From an uncultured Clostridia bacterium (GTDB lineage: Bacteria; Bacillota; Clostridia; TANB77; CAG-508), in assembly GCA_944386415.1 (NCBI GenBank), contig CALXAY010000003.1:1-64000 (forward strand): 64,000 nt of DNA. Direction: 5' to 3'. Under the pieces are notes generated by a model. It searched no databases. It worked only from the letters and a program-made list of their open reading frames with translations, and was not told where the DNA came from. Made by a program: the position numbers and the translations under genes. Positions 1 to 8,387 of this stretch are shown piece by piece; the stretch's first letter is position 1; every line of letters begins with the position of its first letter.

Positions 1-672
1 ACAATAAATGGCCATCTAATAAATCCATTTGTTGCTCCTACGTATTTCATAATTGAAATCTCTTTTCTTCTTGCATGTACTGTAAGTTTTATAGTATTTG
101 CTATAATAAATATTGAAATTATAATTAGTAGTACTAAAATTACTCCTGTAACTATTTTTATTCCATTAGCTAAATTTATTAATGTTGTTACAACTTCATC
201 TTTACTATTGATTTTTTTTACTACATCTGTATATGTATTTATTTGATTTTGCACTGCTTCTGACTTTGTTAAATCTGTTAGAGTCACTACATATGATGCT
301 GTAAATATATTATTTTCTCCTTCATAACCTTCTAATAAGTCTTGTCTTTCTCCAAATCTTTCTTTCATTTGTTCTAAGGCTTCGTCTTTTGATACAAAAT
401 CTACTGTGCTTACACCATCAATTTTTCTTATGTTTTCTCCTAATTCATCTATTTGTTCTTGTGTAGCTTCATTTTTCACAAATACTTGTATTCCTTGTTC
501 AGACTCTACTTCATCTACAAAGTGGTTAATGTTTTCTCCTAAAATTAGAAATATTCCGGAATATAATCATTGTAGCACACATAATCATAAGAGAAGCACC
601 TGTTGATTTTTTATTTTTAAATACGTTACTAAATCCTTCACCTATAAAATATCCTAAAACGCTATATTTCAT
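1..672 (-). CDS. ftsX: Cell-division ABC permease FtsX, partial, with a CGG +1 shift
   Basis: FtsX is the membrane subunit of FtsEX, which links the division ring to peptidoglycan hydrolases. The gene's 3' end lies outside the window. From the ATG at 672, overlapping ftsE by 11 bases, the product begins MKYSVLGYFIGEGFSNVF, then a first membrane helix, an outer domain, a second helix (VILVLLIIISIFIIANT) and HARRKEISIMKYVGATNGF, the cytoplasmic loop typical of the family. The frame is continuous only if one base is skipped: after MCATMIIF the zero frame holds CGG (556-558), and the protein goes on in the +1 frame as GIFLILGENINHFVDEVE. Unshifted reading stops about ten codons later. Family assignment is firm from sequence and position next to ftsE; that the ribosome shifts there is inference. 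Confidence 0.88.
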
Positions 673-1348
673 AATCATAACCGCCTTTTTTATCATCTCT
701 AATTATTTCGCCTTTGCGAATGTGTATTACTCTTTTTTTCATTTCGTTTACTATATCTTTAGCATGGGTTGCAACAACAACTGTCGTTCCTCTCATATTT
801 ATATCATTTAATAAATTCATTATATCCCATGCTGTGTCTGGATCTAAATTTCCTGTTGGTTCGTCTGCTATAAGCATTGATGGATTATTTACTAACGCTC
901 TTGCTAATGCAACTCTTTGTTGCTCTCCTCCCGATAGTTCGTTTGGATACATTTTAGCTTTTCCACTTAAGCCCACAAGTGATAATACCATTGGTACTTG
1001 TCTTCTAATATGTCTTGGAGTAGCTCTTACTATATACATAGCATATGCTACATTATCATATACGGTTTTATCAGGTAAAAGTCTAAAATCTTGAAATACC
1101 ACTCCCATACTTCTTCTTAAATATGGTATTCTATTTGGTTTTAAAAACGTTGTATCTTTTCCATTTATTATTATATTTCCTGATGATGGTTCTTCTTCTT
1201 TTAAAATTAATTTAATAAGTGTTGATTTTCCACTTCCTGAAGAACCTACTAAAAATGCAAATTCTCCTTTATCTATAACAAAATTGGCATTTTTTACAGC
1301 TTTAGTTCCTGTGTCATATATTTTCGTAACATTTCTAAATTCAATCAT
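662..1348 (-). CDS. ftsE: Cell-division ATP-binding protein FtsE
   Basis: This is the cytoplasmic ATPase of FtsEX; ATP hydrolysis drives FtsX conformational change and cell-wall hydrolase activation at the septum. The 228-residue product has Walker A GSSGSGKST near residue 35, a Q-loop VVFQDFRLL near 83, the ABC signature LSGGEQQR near 138, Walker B MLIADEP near 158 and the switch histidine in VVVATHA. Length is normal for the family. It precedes and overlaps ftsX, the usual order. A ribosome site (AAGGTAAGGAG) lies just upstream of the ATG. The two CGG triplets on its coding strand are out of phase, and the gene is intact. Confidence 0.96.
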   Translation of the reverse strand: MIEFRNVTKIYDTGTKAVKNANFVIDKGEFAFLVGSSGSGKSTLIKLILKEEEPSSGNIIINGKDTTFLKPNRIPYLRRSMGVVFQDFRLLPDKTVYDNVAYAMYIVRATPRHIRRQVPMVLSLVGLSGKAKMYPNELSGGEQQRVALARALVNNPSMLIADEPTGNLDPDTAWDIMNLLNDINMRGTTVVVATHAKDIVNEMKKRVIHIRKGEIIRDDKKGGYDYEI

Positions 1349-1539
1349 TTTAGCTTCTCCTTACCTTTTGTTTTTCATATGTTTTTACGGCATAATATTC
1401 TATTTTACTTTTACCTTTTTATAATAACAATAAAGTTCATTTTTTGCAATAGCTTTTTCTAAAAAATATGATAGAAAATGTTGGTTTTATTTAATAAATT
1501 TCTCTTTTTCGTCGTTTTTCTTTATTTTTTTAAAATTTA

Positions 1540-1574
1540 CAAAAAATTCAAAGAGTTCCACTATATATGAAACT
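1540..1574 (-). terminator. Terminator after the transketolase operon
   Basis: An inverted repeat (AAAGAGTT ... AACTCTTT on the minus strand) overlaps the last codons of the C-terminal transketolase gene and is followed by a T-rich run in the direction of transcription. It probably ends the three-gene operon before ftsE. Confidence 0.65.
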
Positions 1575-2499
1575 CTTTTTCAACTTTATATATTATTTCT
1601 TTTTCAGTTATTCTAAAATGCTCCATTAACTTTTCTGCTTTACCTGATTTACCAAAGGTATCATGAATACCTAATCTAACTAATTTAGTAGGATATTCTT
1701 CTGTTAATACTTCAGATATTGCTGACCCTAATCCTCCTATTATACTGTGATCTTCTATTGAGATTAATTTTTTAGTCTCTCTTGCACATTTTATAATAAG
1801 TTCTTTATCTATTGGTTTTATCGTGTGTATATCAACAACTCTTATATCTATTCCTTTTTCTTTTAATTCTTCTTTTGCAATTAAAGCTTTTTCAACAGTT
1901 ACCCCTGTTGCAAATACTGTTGCATCTGTTCCTTCTCCTATTTGTATTCCTTTTCCTATTTCAAATTTTTGATTAGTATCATATATTTTAGAAGTTTTCA
2001 TTCTAGCCAATCTTAAATATACAGGTCCATCTATTTTTGATATCTCTTTTACTGCCCATTTTGTCTCAGCATCATCACTTGTTGACATTACTATCATATT
2101 AGGCATAGTTCTCATTATAGAAATATCTTCTAACATTTGATGTGTTGCTCCATCTTCTCCCACAGTTACTCCGCTATGGGTTGCACAAATTTTCACATTT
2201 AATTTTGGATAAGCAATACTACATCTTATTTGGTCATAGCTTCTACCTGCAGCAAATACAGCAAATGTACTAGCAAAAGGTATTTTACCACAAGTAGCTA
2301 ATCCTGCTGCTGTTCCCATCATATTTGCTTCTGCTATTCCCATATCAAAAAATCTATTAGGAAATTCTTTTGCAAACATATTTGTTTTAGTAGCTGTTGA
2401 TAAATCTGCATCTAAAACAACAACATTTTCATTTTCTTTCCCTAATTCTAACAAAGCTTCTCCATAACTTTCTCTTGTTGCTTTTTTTATTTCTTCCAT
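1561..2499 (-). CDS. Transketolase, C-terminal subunit
   Basis: This is the pyrimidine-binding and C-terminal half of a split transketolase (312 aa), which transfers two-carbon ketol units in the non-oxidative pentose phosphate pathway. Visible features are the FFDMGIAEANMMGTAAGLA segment carrying the catalytic glutamate, then ATHSGVTVGEDGATHQMLED, both typical of the family, and a C-terminal transketolase domain with VVDIHTIKPID. The N-terminal TPP-phosphate half is encoded at 3101-3919. A HAD-type gene separates the two halves and overlaps this start by 13 bases, so the three are probably cotranscribed. Split transketolases are common in Clostridia, archaea and Mollicutes-related lineages; the intervening HAD gene is not usual as far as I know. 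Confidence 0.93.
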   Translation of the reverse strand: MEEIKKATRESYGEALLELGKENENVVVLDADLSTATKTNMFAKEFPNRFFDMGIAEANMMGTAAGLATCGKIPFASTFAVFAAGRSYDQIRCSIAYPKLNVKICATHSGVTVGEDGATHQMLEDISIMRTMPNMIVMSTSDDAETKWAVKEISKIDGPVYLRLARMKTSKIYDTNQKFEIGKGIQIGEGTDATVFATGVTVEKALIAKEELKEKGIDIRVVDIHTIKPIDKELIIKCARETKKLISIEDHSIIGGLGSAISEVLTEEYPTKLVRLGIHDTFGKSGKAEKLMEHFRITEKEIIYKVEKEFHI

Positions 2500-3083
2500 A
2501 CACTACACTCCTTTATATTATCTCCTGTTACTTGGTAAGCATCTATTCCGCATTTTTTTGCAACTTCAACATTCTTTTCTTTATCATCAAAAAATATTAT
2601 ATCATTAGGATTTTTTTCTAACTGCTCTATTACCTCTTCAAAAATTTCTTTTTCAGGTTTTATCTTATGCATTTTATATGATAGAAACAACCCATCAAAC
2701 AAACTCATATTAAATTGTTCTTTAAATATTTTATAATCTATTTCCGCTAAATTTGATAATAGATAAACTCTATTTCCATCTTTTTTTAATTTTTTAATAA
2801 TTTCTACTGTATCTTGATAATATCCTGTTTTAGCTTTTTTGTACGCATCAATATATCCTTTTTTATCAACATTACATTTGCATACTTTAATATGTCTTTC
2901 TATCTTTTCTTTATAAGATATGATTCCTTTGAAAGCATCAATATGATTTTCCGGACTTGACCAATTTTTTAAAAACTTTTCATATGATATTTCACATTTT
3001 AATTCTTTATATAATATTTTTGTATCCATTGGTTTTTCTATGACTTTTCCATAATCAAATATATAGACTTTTTCCGTATTCAC
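2487..3083 (-). CDS. HAD-superfamily hydrolase (YihX-like)
   Basis: The 198-aa product has the four HAD motifs: I in YIFDYGKVIEKP near residue 7, of the DxG variant seen in YihX-like sugar-phosphate phosphatases; II in VYLLSNLAE; III lysine in HKIKPEKEIFEE; IV in DIIFFDDKEKNVEVAKKCG. A helical cap occupies residues 20-90. HAD enzymes of this type hydrolyse small phosphate esters in the cytoplasm; the substrate cannot be read from sequence. Placement between the two transketolase halves hints at a sugar phosphate or repair of a side product, but that is inference. The start is a GTG at 3083, 17 bases after the upstream stop. Confidence 0.82.
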   Translation of the reverse strand: MNTEKVYIFDYGKVIEKPMDTKILYKELKCEISYEKFLKNWSSPENHIDAFKGIISYKEKIERHIKVCKCNVDKKGYIDAYKKAKTGYYQDTVEIIKKLKKDGNRVYLLSNLAEIDYKIFKEQFNMSLFDGLFLSYKMHKIKPEKEIFEEVIEQLEKNPNDIIFFDDKEKNVEVAKKCGIDAYQVTGDNIKECSVWKK

Positions 3084-3100
3084 TTATTTAACTCCTATCT

Positions 3101-3919
3101 CTATTTTAATTCTTCCATTGCTATCTTATATTGTTCTTCATTTGGTGCTTTTCCATGCCATTCTACCTTATTTTCCATAAAAGATACACCTTTTCCTTTT
3201 ATTGTTTTTGCAATTATACATACAGGCTTTTCTTTTACATTTTTAGCAACTTCAAACGCACTTTTTATTTCTTCTATATTATGACCATCTATTTTTATTA
3301 TTTGGAAACCAAAACTCTTAAATTTTTCATCTATAGGATATGAACTCATAACTTCTTCTATGCTACCATCTATTTGTAAATTATTATTATCTACTATCAC
3401 ACATAAATTATCAAGTTTATATTTATTAGCTGACATAGCCGCTTCCCATACTTCACCCTCTTCTATTTCTCCATCTCCTAGTAGACAATAAACTCTATAA
3501 TTTCTTTTATCTAATTTTCCAGCTAGTGCCATTCCTACTGCTACAGATAACCCTTGTCCTAATGAACCAGTTGACATATCAACACCAGGAACTTTTGTCA
3601 TATCAGGATGTCCTTGAAGGCTACTTTCTATTTTTCTAAAACCTGCAAGTTCACTGACATCAAAAAAACCTCTATTTGCTAAACAACTATATAATGCTGG
3701 TACACAATGTCCTTTTGATAATACTACTCTATCTCTATCTTCCCACTTTGGATTTTTTTCATCAATATTTAGTTCATTAAAATATAATACTGTCATTATA
3801 TCAGAAATAGATAATGAGCCTCCTGGATGCCCAGAACCTGCTTTATATACTTGATCAATAACTCCTCTTCTTATTACTTTTGCTTGTTTTTCTAATTCTT
3901 CTACATTTTCTAATTTCAA
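3101..3919 (-). CDS. Transketolase, N-terminal subunit
   Basis: This is the TPP-diphosphate-binding half of the split transketolase (272 aa). It shows GSGHPGGSLSISDIMTVLYF near the N-terminus, DRVVLSKGHCVPALYSCLA, and the TPP motif starting GDGEIEEGEVWEAAMSANKY and ending VDNNNLQIDG near residue 180. It pairs with the subunit at 1561-2499 to form the active tetramer. It is first in the operon; the upstream region is shared with the divergent pepV gene. A GGTGA ribosome site precedes the ATG at 3919. Confidence 0.93.
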   Translation of the reverse strand: MKLENVEELEKQAKVIRRGVIDQVYKAGSGHPGGSLSISDIMTVLYFNELNIDEKNPKWEDRDRVVLSKGHCVPALYSCLANRGFFDVSELAGFRKIESSLQGHPDMTKVPGVDMSTGSLGQGLSVAVGMALAGKLDKRNYRVYCLLGDGEIEEGEVWEAAMSANKYKLDNLCVIVDNNNLQIDGSIEEVMSSYPIDEKFKSFGFQIIKIDGHNIEEIKSAFEVAKNVKEKPVCIIAKTIKGKGVSFMENKVEWHGKAPNEEQYKIAMEELK

Positions 3920-4023
3920 AAAATATCACCTCACCTTTTCAGATTTAATATAACACACATTATATTTTTTTACTACAAATATTTTAAATTTTTTCTTCTA
4001 TTTTATATTTGTCCTTAATATGT

Positions 4024-4029
4024 TATAAT
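4024..4029 (+). promoter_or_regulatory. Possible -10 element of pepV
   Basis: TATAAT lies 35 bases before the pepV start in the divergent region. No convincing -35 at standard spacing, so only the -10 is called. Confidence 0.4.
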
Positions 4030-4058
4030 GTGTCAGTAAAAAAAGGTAAGGTGATTAT

Positions 4059-5469
4059 ATGTTAGTTTTAGATAATGTTATTAATAATTTAAAAGATGAT
4101 ATCGTAAGAACTACCCAAGAATTGATAAGGATTCCTAGTGTATATCAAAAATCAGATGATAAAAAAATGCCATTTGGTAAAAATGTAAATTCTGCTTTGG
4201 AATATATGTTGGATTTAGGAAAAAAATTAGGATTTAGAACTAAAAACATAGATGGCTATTGTGGATACATAGAATTTGGCAAAGGTCGTGAACTTCTTGG
4301 AATTATTGGACATTTAGACGTAGTACCTGAAGGTAGTGATTGGACTTTCCCTCCATTTTCTCGGAACTATTTCAGATGGAAAAATCTTTGGTAGAGGTGC
4401 AATTGATGATAAAGGACCTGTTGTTAGTAGTTTATATGCCATGAAAGCTGTTATGGATAATTATAAATTAAATAAAAGGGTTCGACTAATACTTGGTCTT
4501 AATGAGGAAAATGATTGGAAATGTATTGAACATTATAAAAAAGTAGAAGAATTACCTACTGTTGGTTTTAGTCCTGATGCTGATTTTCCTTGTATTTATG
4601 CTGAAAAATCTATTCTTAGTTGCTATATTAAAGAAGATTATAAAAATAATTTTGACAAAATTAAGATTAAAGATATAGATTGTAATAACAATGCTCTTAA
4701 TGTTGTTCCTAAATTTTGTAGTTTAGTTTTAGAAATAAATGAACAAAAAATAGATATTAATGATTTAATAAAAACTTTAAAACAATTTATTACAGAAAAT
4801 AATTTTGAGATTGACATTTATAAATTAAGTAAAATAGAAGTAAAGCTAACATCATATGGAGTCGGGGCTCATGCTGCTCATCCTGATTTAGGAATAAATG
4901 CTATTTCTAGATTGTTAACTATCTTATCTTTAACATTTAAAGAATTTAATTGTAATTTAAAATTATTAGATTTCTTTAATAAATATATAGAAACAGAATA
5001 TGATGGATTATCTCTTGGAATTTCTTGCATAGATGAATCTGGAACACTTACTTTAAATGTTGGTGATTTTTCTTTAGAAAATAATATATTAAAAATAGGA
5101 ATGAATTTAAGAATCCCTATTACTAAACCAATCTCTACCGTTGAAGAAACTTTCAAAAATTTATGTAAAAATTATTCTTCTTTAAATTTTGAAACTATAT
5201 CTACCGAAGACTTCTTATATGTTCCAAAAGATGATAAACTAGTACAAACTTTACGTAGAATTTTTAATGAAGAAACAAATTTAAATGCAGAGCCTATAGC
5301 AATTGGTGGTGCAACATATGCACGTGCTTTTAATAACTGTATTTCTTTTGGTCCAAATCTTCCTGGTCATAAAGACATGTGTCATCAAACTGATGAATAT
5401 ATAGAAATTAATAACTTAATTCTTGCATGTAAAATTTATGCAAAGGCTATTATAGAATTAGGAAAATAA
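4059..5469 (+). CDS. pepV: Dipeptidase PepV (M20 family) with a CGG +1 shift
   Basis: PepV is a cytoplasmic zinc dipeptidase that releases amino acids from short peptides. The two visible parts join into a 469-residue protein of normal length. Metal-site motifs are GHLDVVPEG near residue 90, GRGAIDDKGP near 110, the catalytic glutamate in LGLNEENDW, SPDADFPCIYAEK, and the C-terminal GHKDMCHQTDEY. The frame breaks at CGG 4362-4364: the zero frame reads PPFSR then stops within about ten codons, while skipping the C gives PPFSGTISDGKIFGRGAIDD, exactly the family consensus. The gene is monocistronic, divergent from the transketolase operon, with an AAGGTAAGGTG ribosome site and a terminator at 5511. 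Confidence 0.92.
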
Positions 5470-5471
5470 AA

Positions 5472-5503
5472 CTGTTTTTTGAGCCCGTCCTAAAAAACAG
5501 CTC
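5472..5503. repeat. Dispersed palindromic repeat (GAGCCCGTCC type)
   Basis: An inverted repeat CTGTTTTTT ... AAAAAACAG flanks GAGCCCGTCC. Its reverse complement is nearly identical to the two copies between gpmI and tpiA (31349-31442), so it is a member of a dispersed family. Confidence 0.75.
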
Positions 5504-5510
5504 ATAAGAA

Positions 5511-5545
5511 AAACCAGTTATTTGCTAACTGGTTCTTTTTGTATT
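5511..5545 (+). terminator. Terminator after pepV
   Basis: Stem AACCAGTTA / TAACTGGTT with a short loop, followed by CTTTTTG on the plus strand: a classical intrinsic terminator. Confidence 0.85.
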
Positions 5546-5582
5546 ATATATACAGTATCTCTACTGCTTATTATATAAATTT

Positions 5583-5770
5583 CCCCGCCTTAGCCGTTAT
5601 GCTTTTAATTTTTAAGGACCTGCTCCTAAAAACAGGTGGGTGCCTACCTAAATACTCATGGGCTTCTTACTTTTATACTGTAAGCATGCACGCCATATTT
5701 AGAGATTAGCCCCTCTTAATCGTGTGTTGGTTCTAAAAATTAAGTCTACTCGAACTACGCAGGGTTTTTT
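5583..5770 (+). ncRNA. ssrS: Probable 6S RNA
   Basis: This gene-free stretch of about 188 bases folds on paper into one long rod, as 6S RNA does. The ends pair (CCCGCCTTAG with CTACGCAGGG, followed by TTTTTT), the next helix pairs TTAATTTTTAAG with CTAAAAATTAAG, a small side hairpin is ACCTGCTCCTAAAAACAGGT, and the apical arm pairs CTAAATAC ... CTTAC with GTAAG ... ATATTTAG. Length and the open central region fit 6S RNA, which holds the housekeeping RNA polymerase. A TATAAA at 5574-5579 is a plausible -10. I did not run a covariance model, so the identity is probable, not proven; another structured RNA is possible. Confidence 0.6.
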
Positions 5771-5995
5771 ATTTATCTTTTAGATTATTTTTATTTTAGC
5801 ATAACTAATAAATAATATCAAATGTAAATTTCCTCTTAAAGACTTATATATTATTTATTATATATCATTACCTTCTTTTTTTGTATTTATTCTCCTTTAA
5901 TCATACTTTTTTGATACTTGATTTTTCCATTTTTTTATGTTAAAATTAATTAAATTTGTGAGGAGTAAAAATAATATTTTTTACTTCTTTTTTAT

Positions 5996-6670
5996 TTACA
6001 TTACATATAATAATATGCAGAAAAATTGTAATAAACTTCCTAGTAATATAAATAAATGAAATACTGAATGCATATATTTATGTTTTTTTCCTATTCCATA
6101 TAAAATAGCTCCTACTGTGTATGCTATTCCCCCTAGTAGTAATAATACGAAACCAGCTGTTCCTAAAAGTTTAGGTAATAATCCAATTTTAAATACTATA
6201 CACCATCCCATAAGTAAATAACATATCATAGAAAATACTTTAAATTTTTTTATATCAATTGAATTTAATACAATTCCAAGTATTGCAACAGCCCAAATCA
6301 CACCAAATATTACCCATCCAGATGCTACATCATATTCACGAATAGTACATAGTGCAAAAGGTGTATATGAACCTGCAATCAATAAAAATATTGAACAATG
6401 ATCTAATACTTGAAATACCTTTTTTGAATATCTTTTAGGACTTAATCCATGATATATACTAGACATTGTATACAAAATTATCATAGTTACACCATATATT
6501 GCACCACTAACAACTCCATATACATTTCCATGTATTGCAGCAAAAACAACACATAATACTGTTGCAACAATTCCAAGTACAGCCCCTACTATATGTGAAG
6601 TCATATTAAATATTTCCTCACCTTTTGTATATTTAGGCAATATTCTATCTCTTAATTTTACTCTTTCCAT
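5996..6670 (-). CDS. Hemolysin III family (PAQR/TrhA-like) membrane protein
   Basis: A seven-helix integral membrane protein of 224 aa. Conserved polar motifs are EEIFNMTSHIVGAVLG near residue 19, SSIYHGLSP, LDHCSIFLLIAGSYTPF and the C-terminal HSVFHLFILLGSLLQFF; the His and Asp residues form the predicted metal site. The family includes Bacillus hemolysin III and E. coli TrhA/YqfA; a role in membrane-lipid homeostasis has been proposed, and hemolysis is not established for most members. It is a single gene with a weak ribosome site (AGAGGTTT). Confidence 0.9.
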   Translation of the reverse strand: MERVKLRDRILPKYTKGEEIFNMTSHIVGAVLGIVATVLCVVFAAIHGNVYGVVSGAIYGVTMIILYTMSSIYHGLSPKRYSKKVFQVLDHCSIFLLIAGSYTPFALCTIREYDVASGWVIFGVIWAVAILGIVLNSIDIKKFKVFSMICYLLMGWCIVFKIGLLPKLLGTAGFVLLLLGGIAYTVGAILYGIGKKHKYMHSVFHLFILLGSLLQFFCILLYVM

Positions 6671-6740
6671 ATAAAAACCTCTTTATATTTTTTTGAAATT
6701 ATATCATTTATATTCTAATAAGTAAAGAAATATTTCATCT

Positions 6741-6773
6741 AAAAGGAGGAATGTATAAAACACCCCTCCTTTC
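6741..6773 (-). terminator. Terminator of the 6786 gene
   Basis: Stem AAAGGAGG / CCTCCTTT followed by a T-run on the minus strand, directly after the 6786-7451 stop codon. Confidence 0.75.
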
Positions 6774-6785
6774 AGATTAGGCAAT

Positions 6786-7451
6786 TTATCCTACTTTACC
6801 CATTGACTCCCTAATATCGACTTTAATCCTAACAAGAGCAAGAATCTGCTTTTTAGCTCCTTTCACTTTACCATCAGTATCCACTAACGTTTCGTTCTTA
6901 AGTATGCCATCTTCAAGGCAGTCAACTCCAAAAGCCAAATTTCCTCCTTTAATTCTGGAAGAAGTTGAAGCTAACCAATATGTTCCTTTGATTTTAGAAT
7001 CAACTTGCTGATTCTCAAAAATCACAGCATCGCTTCTTTCTATCCTTTTAAGAAGAGCACAATCTTCCTCAAGACCATATGGTGGATTTGTGTATTCCAC
7101 ATTGAAGTCTTTTCTATTAACTGCTCTTGCATTTATTCCTTTCATTTTAAAAGCCTTCATGCAAAAAGAATTTAAAATGTTAGTTGCACATTGCAATCCT
7201 CTTTCTCCATTAAGGATTATAGAACTTCTCATTCCAAGTCCCACAACATACAAAAGCATTATATGTCCTGCATGCGTCCTTTCGAATCCCAATGGATATC
7301 CAAGTAGATTCCCTCCTGTCGAAATAGTTTGGTTCTTTGCTCCGTTGTTAGAAGCATAAACGTCTATGCTTATTTTTGGAACATAAATATCAATTTCACT
7401 TCCAACAGTAACCCATCCAAGAGATGTCATAAGTTTAATTGGGGCCGTCAT
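6786..7451 (-). CDS. DUF6273-like hypothetical protein, solitary cassette
   Basis: The 221-aa product has no signal peptide or membrane helix. Its C-terminal third (TYWLASTSSRIKGGNLAFG, then a DG turn and a closing ILALVRIKVDI strand) resembles the DUF6273/FISUMP-type fold and aligns by eye with the C-terminus of the 59009-59548 product (KYWLSSR ... DPDG ... IRPIVIL). Function unknown. The gene is richer in G and C than its neighbours, has its own sigma-A-like promoter (7520-7548) and terminator, and belongs to no operon, as expected for a recently acquired cassette. Ribosome site GAGAAAGGAAA. Confidence 0.7.
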   Translation of the reverse strand: MTAPIKLMTSLGWVTVGSEIDIYVPKISIDVYASNNGAKNQTISTGGNLLGYPLGFERTHAGHIMLLYVVGLGMRSSIILNGERGLQCATNILNSFCMKAFKMKGINARAVNRKDFNVEYTNPPYGLEEDCALLKRIERSDAVIFENQQVDSKIKGTYWLASTSSRIKGGNLAFGVDCLEDGILKNETLVDTDGKVKGAKKQILALVRIKVDIRESMGKVG

Positions 7452-7519
7452 CTTATTTCCTTTCTCATAGAATTTTCTACAAAAAAACTTCTGCTAGAAC
7501 GGTATTGCCTTACTAGAAT

Positions 7520-7548
7520 ATTATACAGTTATTTACATAATAAGTCAA
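7520..7548 (-). promoter_or_regulatory. Sigma-A-type promoter of the 6786 gene
   Basis: Minus-strand TTGACT and TATAAT are separated by exactly 17 bases; the -35 box overlaps the end of sigK. Confidence 0.8.
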
Positions 7549-8257
7549 TTTTTTATTTCTTTTGATAATTTATTTATGGCTTTAGTCTCTATTCTAGATA
7601 CATAGGATCTAGATATTCCCATCATATTTGCAATTTCATTTTGTGTTTTAGGCTTTTTACCCCCTAATCCAAATCTTAATTCAAGTATTGTTTTTTCTCT
7701 ATCTTTTAAAATAGATTTCATCTTTTCATATAACAACTTTACTTTCATTTTTATATCTACTTCATCTTCTATATTTCTTTCATTATTTTCTAGTACTTCT
7801 TGAAGAGTTACTACATTATCGTCTTTATCTTTCCCTATTGGCTCATTTAAATATACCTCTGCTCCTAATTTTTTATTTGCTCTTAAAAACATTAGTATTT
7901 CGTTATCTACGCATCTTGCAACATATGTAGAAAGTCTTGTTTTTTTCTCAGGATTAAAACTATTTATTCCCTTTATTAACCCTATTGTTCCTATCGAAAT
8001 CAAATCATCTTGGTCTACTTTTGAAGTAGCATATTTTTTAGCAACATGTGCTACTAATCTTAAGTTTCTTTCTATTAAAATATTTCTTGCTTCATCATCT
8101 CCTTTTTTCATTTGTTCTAAATAGTTTTTTTCTTCTTCTCCGCGATAATGGTTCTGGAAATAATGTTCCTCCTTGAATATATCCGAACAGCAAACACAGC
8201 TGTTTTTAGAAATTCAAAAAAACTAAAAATCCCTGTAATTCCAAGTGCTGATAGCAT
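7545..8257 (-). CDS. sigK: Sporulation-type sigma factor SigK with two CGG +1 shifts
   Basis: Read with two single-base skips the gene gives 236 residues, the normal SigK length. From the ATG at 8257 (GGAGGTG ribosome site) it starts MLSALGITGIFSFFEFLKTA; CGG 8183-8185 then gives GYIQGGTLFPEPLS; CGG 8140-8142 gives GEEEKNYLEQMKKGDDEARN. Sigma regions follow: RNLRLVAHVAKKY (region 2.1), DQDDLISIGTIGLIKGI (2.2-2.3), RLSTYVARCVDNEILMFLR (2.4) and the helix-turn-helix TQNEIANMMGISRSYVSRIE (4.2). SigK directs late mother-cell transcription during sporulation. Beginning instead at the internal methionine near 8111 would drop the conserved N-terminus. No excision element is visible. Confidence 0.88.
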
Positions 8258-8387
8258 AAACGCACCTCCAAATTCTTAACTATTCTCATTATATGAACAA
8301 AAAAAAATAAAGTGCCTGACCTTATAAAATTATTATTTATAGAATTTTTTAGGAACTTTCCTAATAAATTTTATAGAGGTGTTTTAT

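Noticed and set aside
8111..8257. sigK starting at the internal methionine near 8111
   Set aside because: It would drop the conserved N-terminus, and the upstream ATG at 8257 has an excellent ribosome site.
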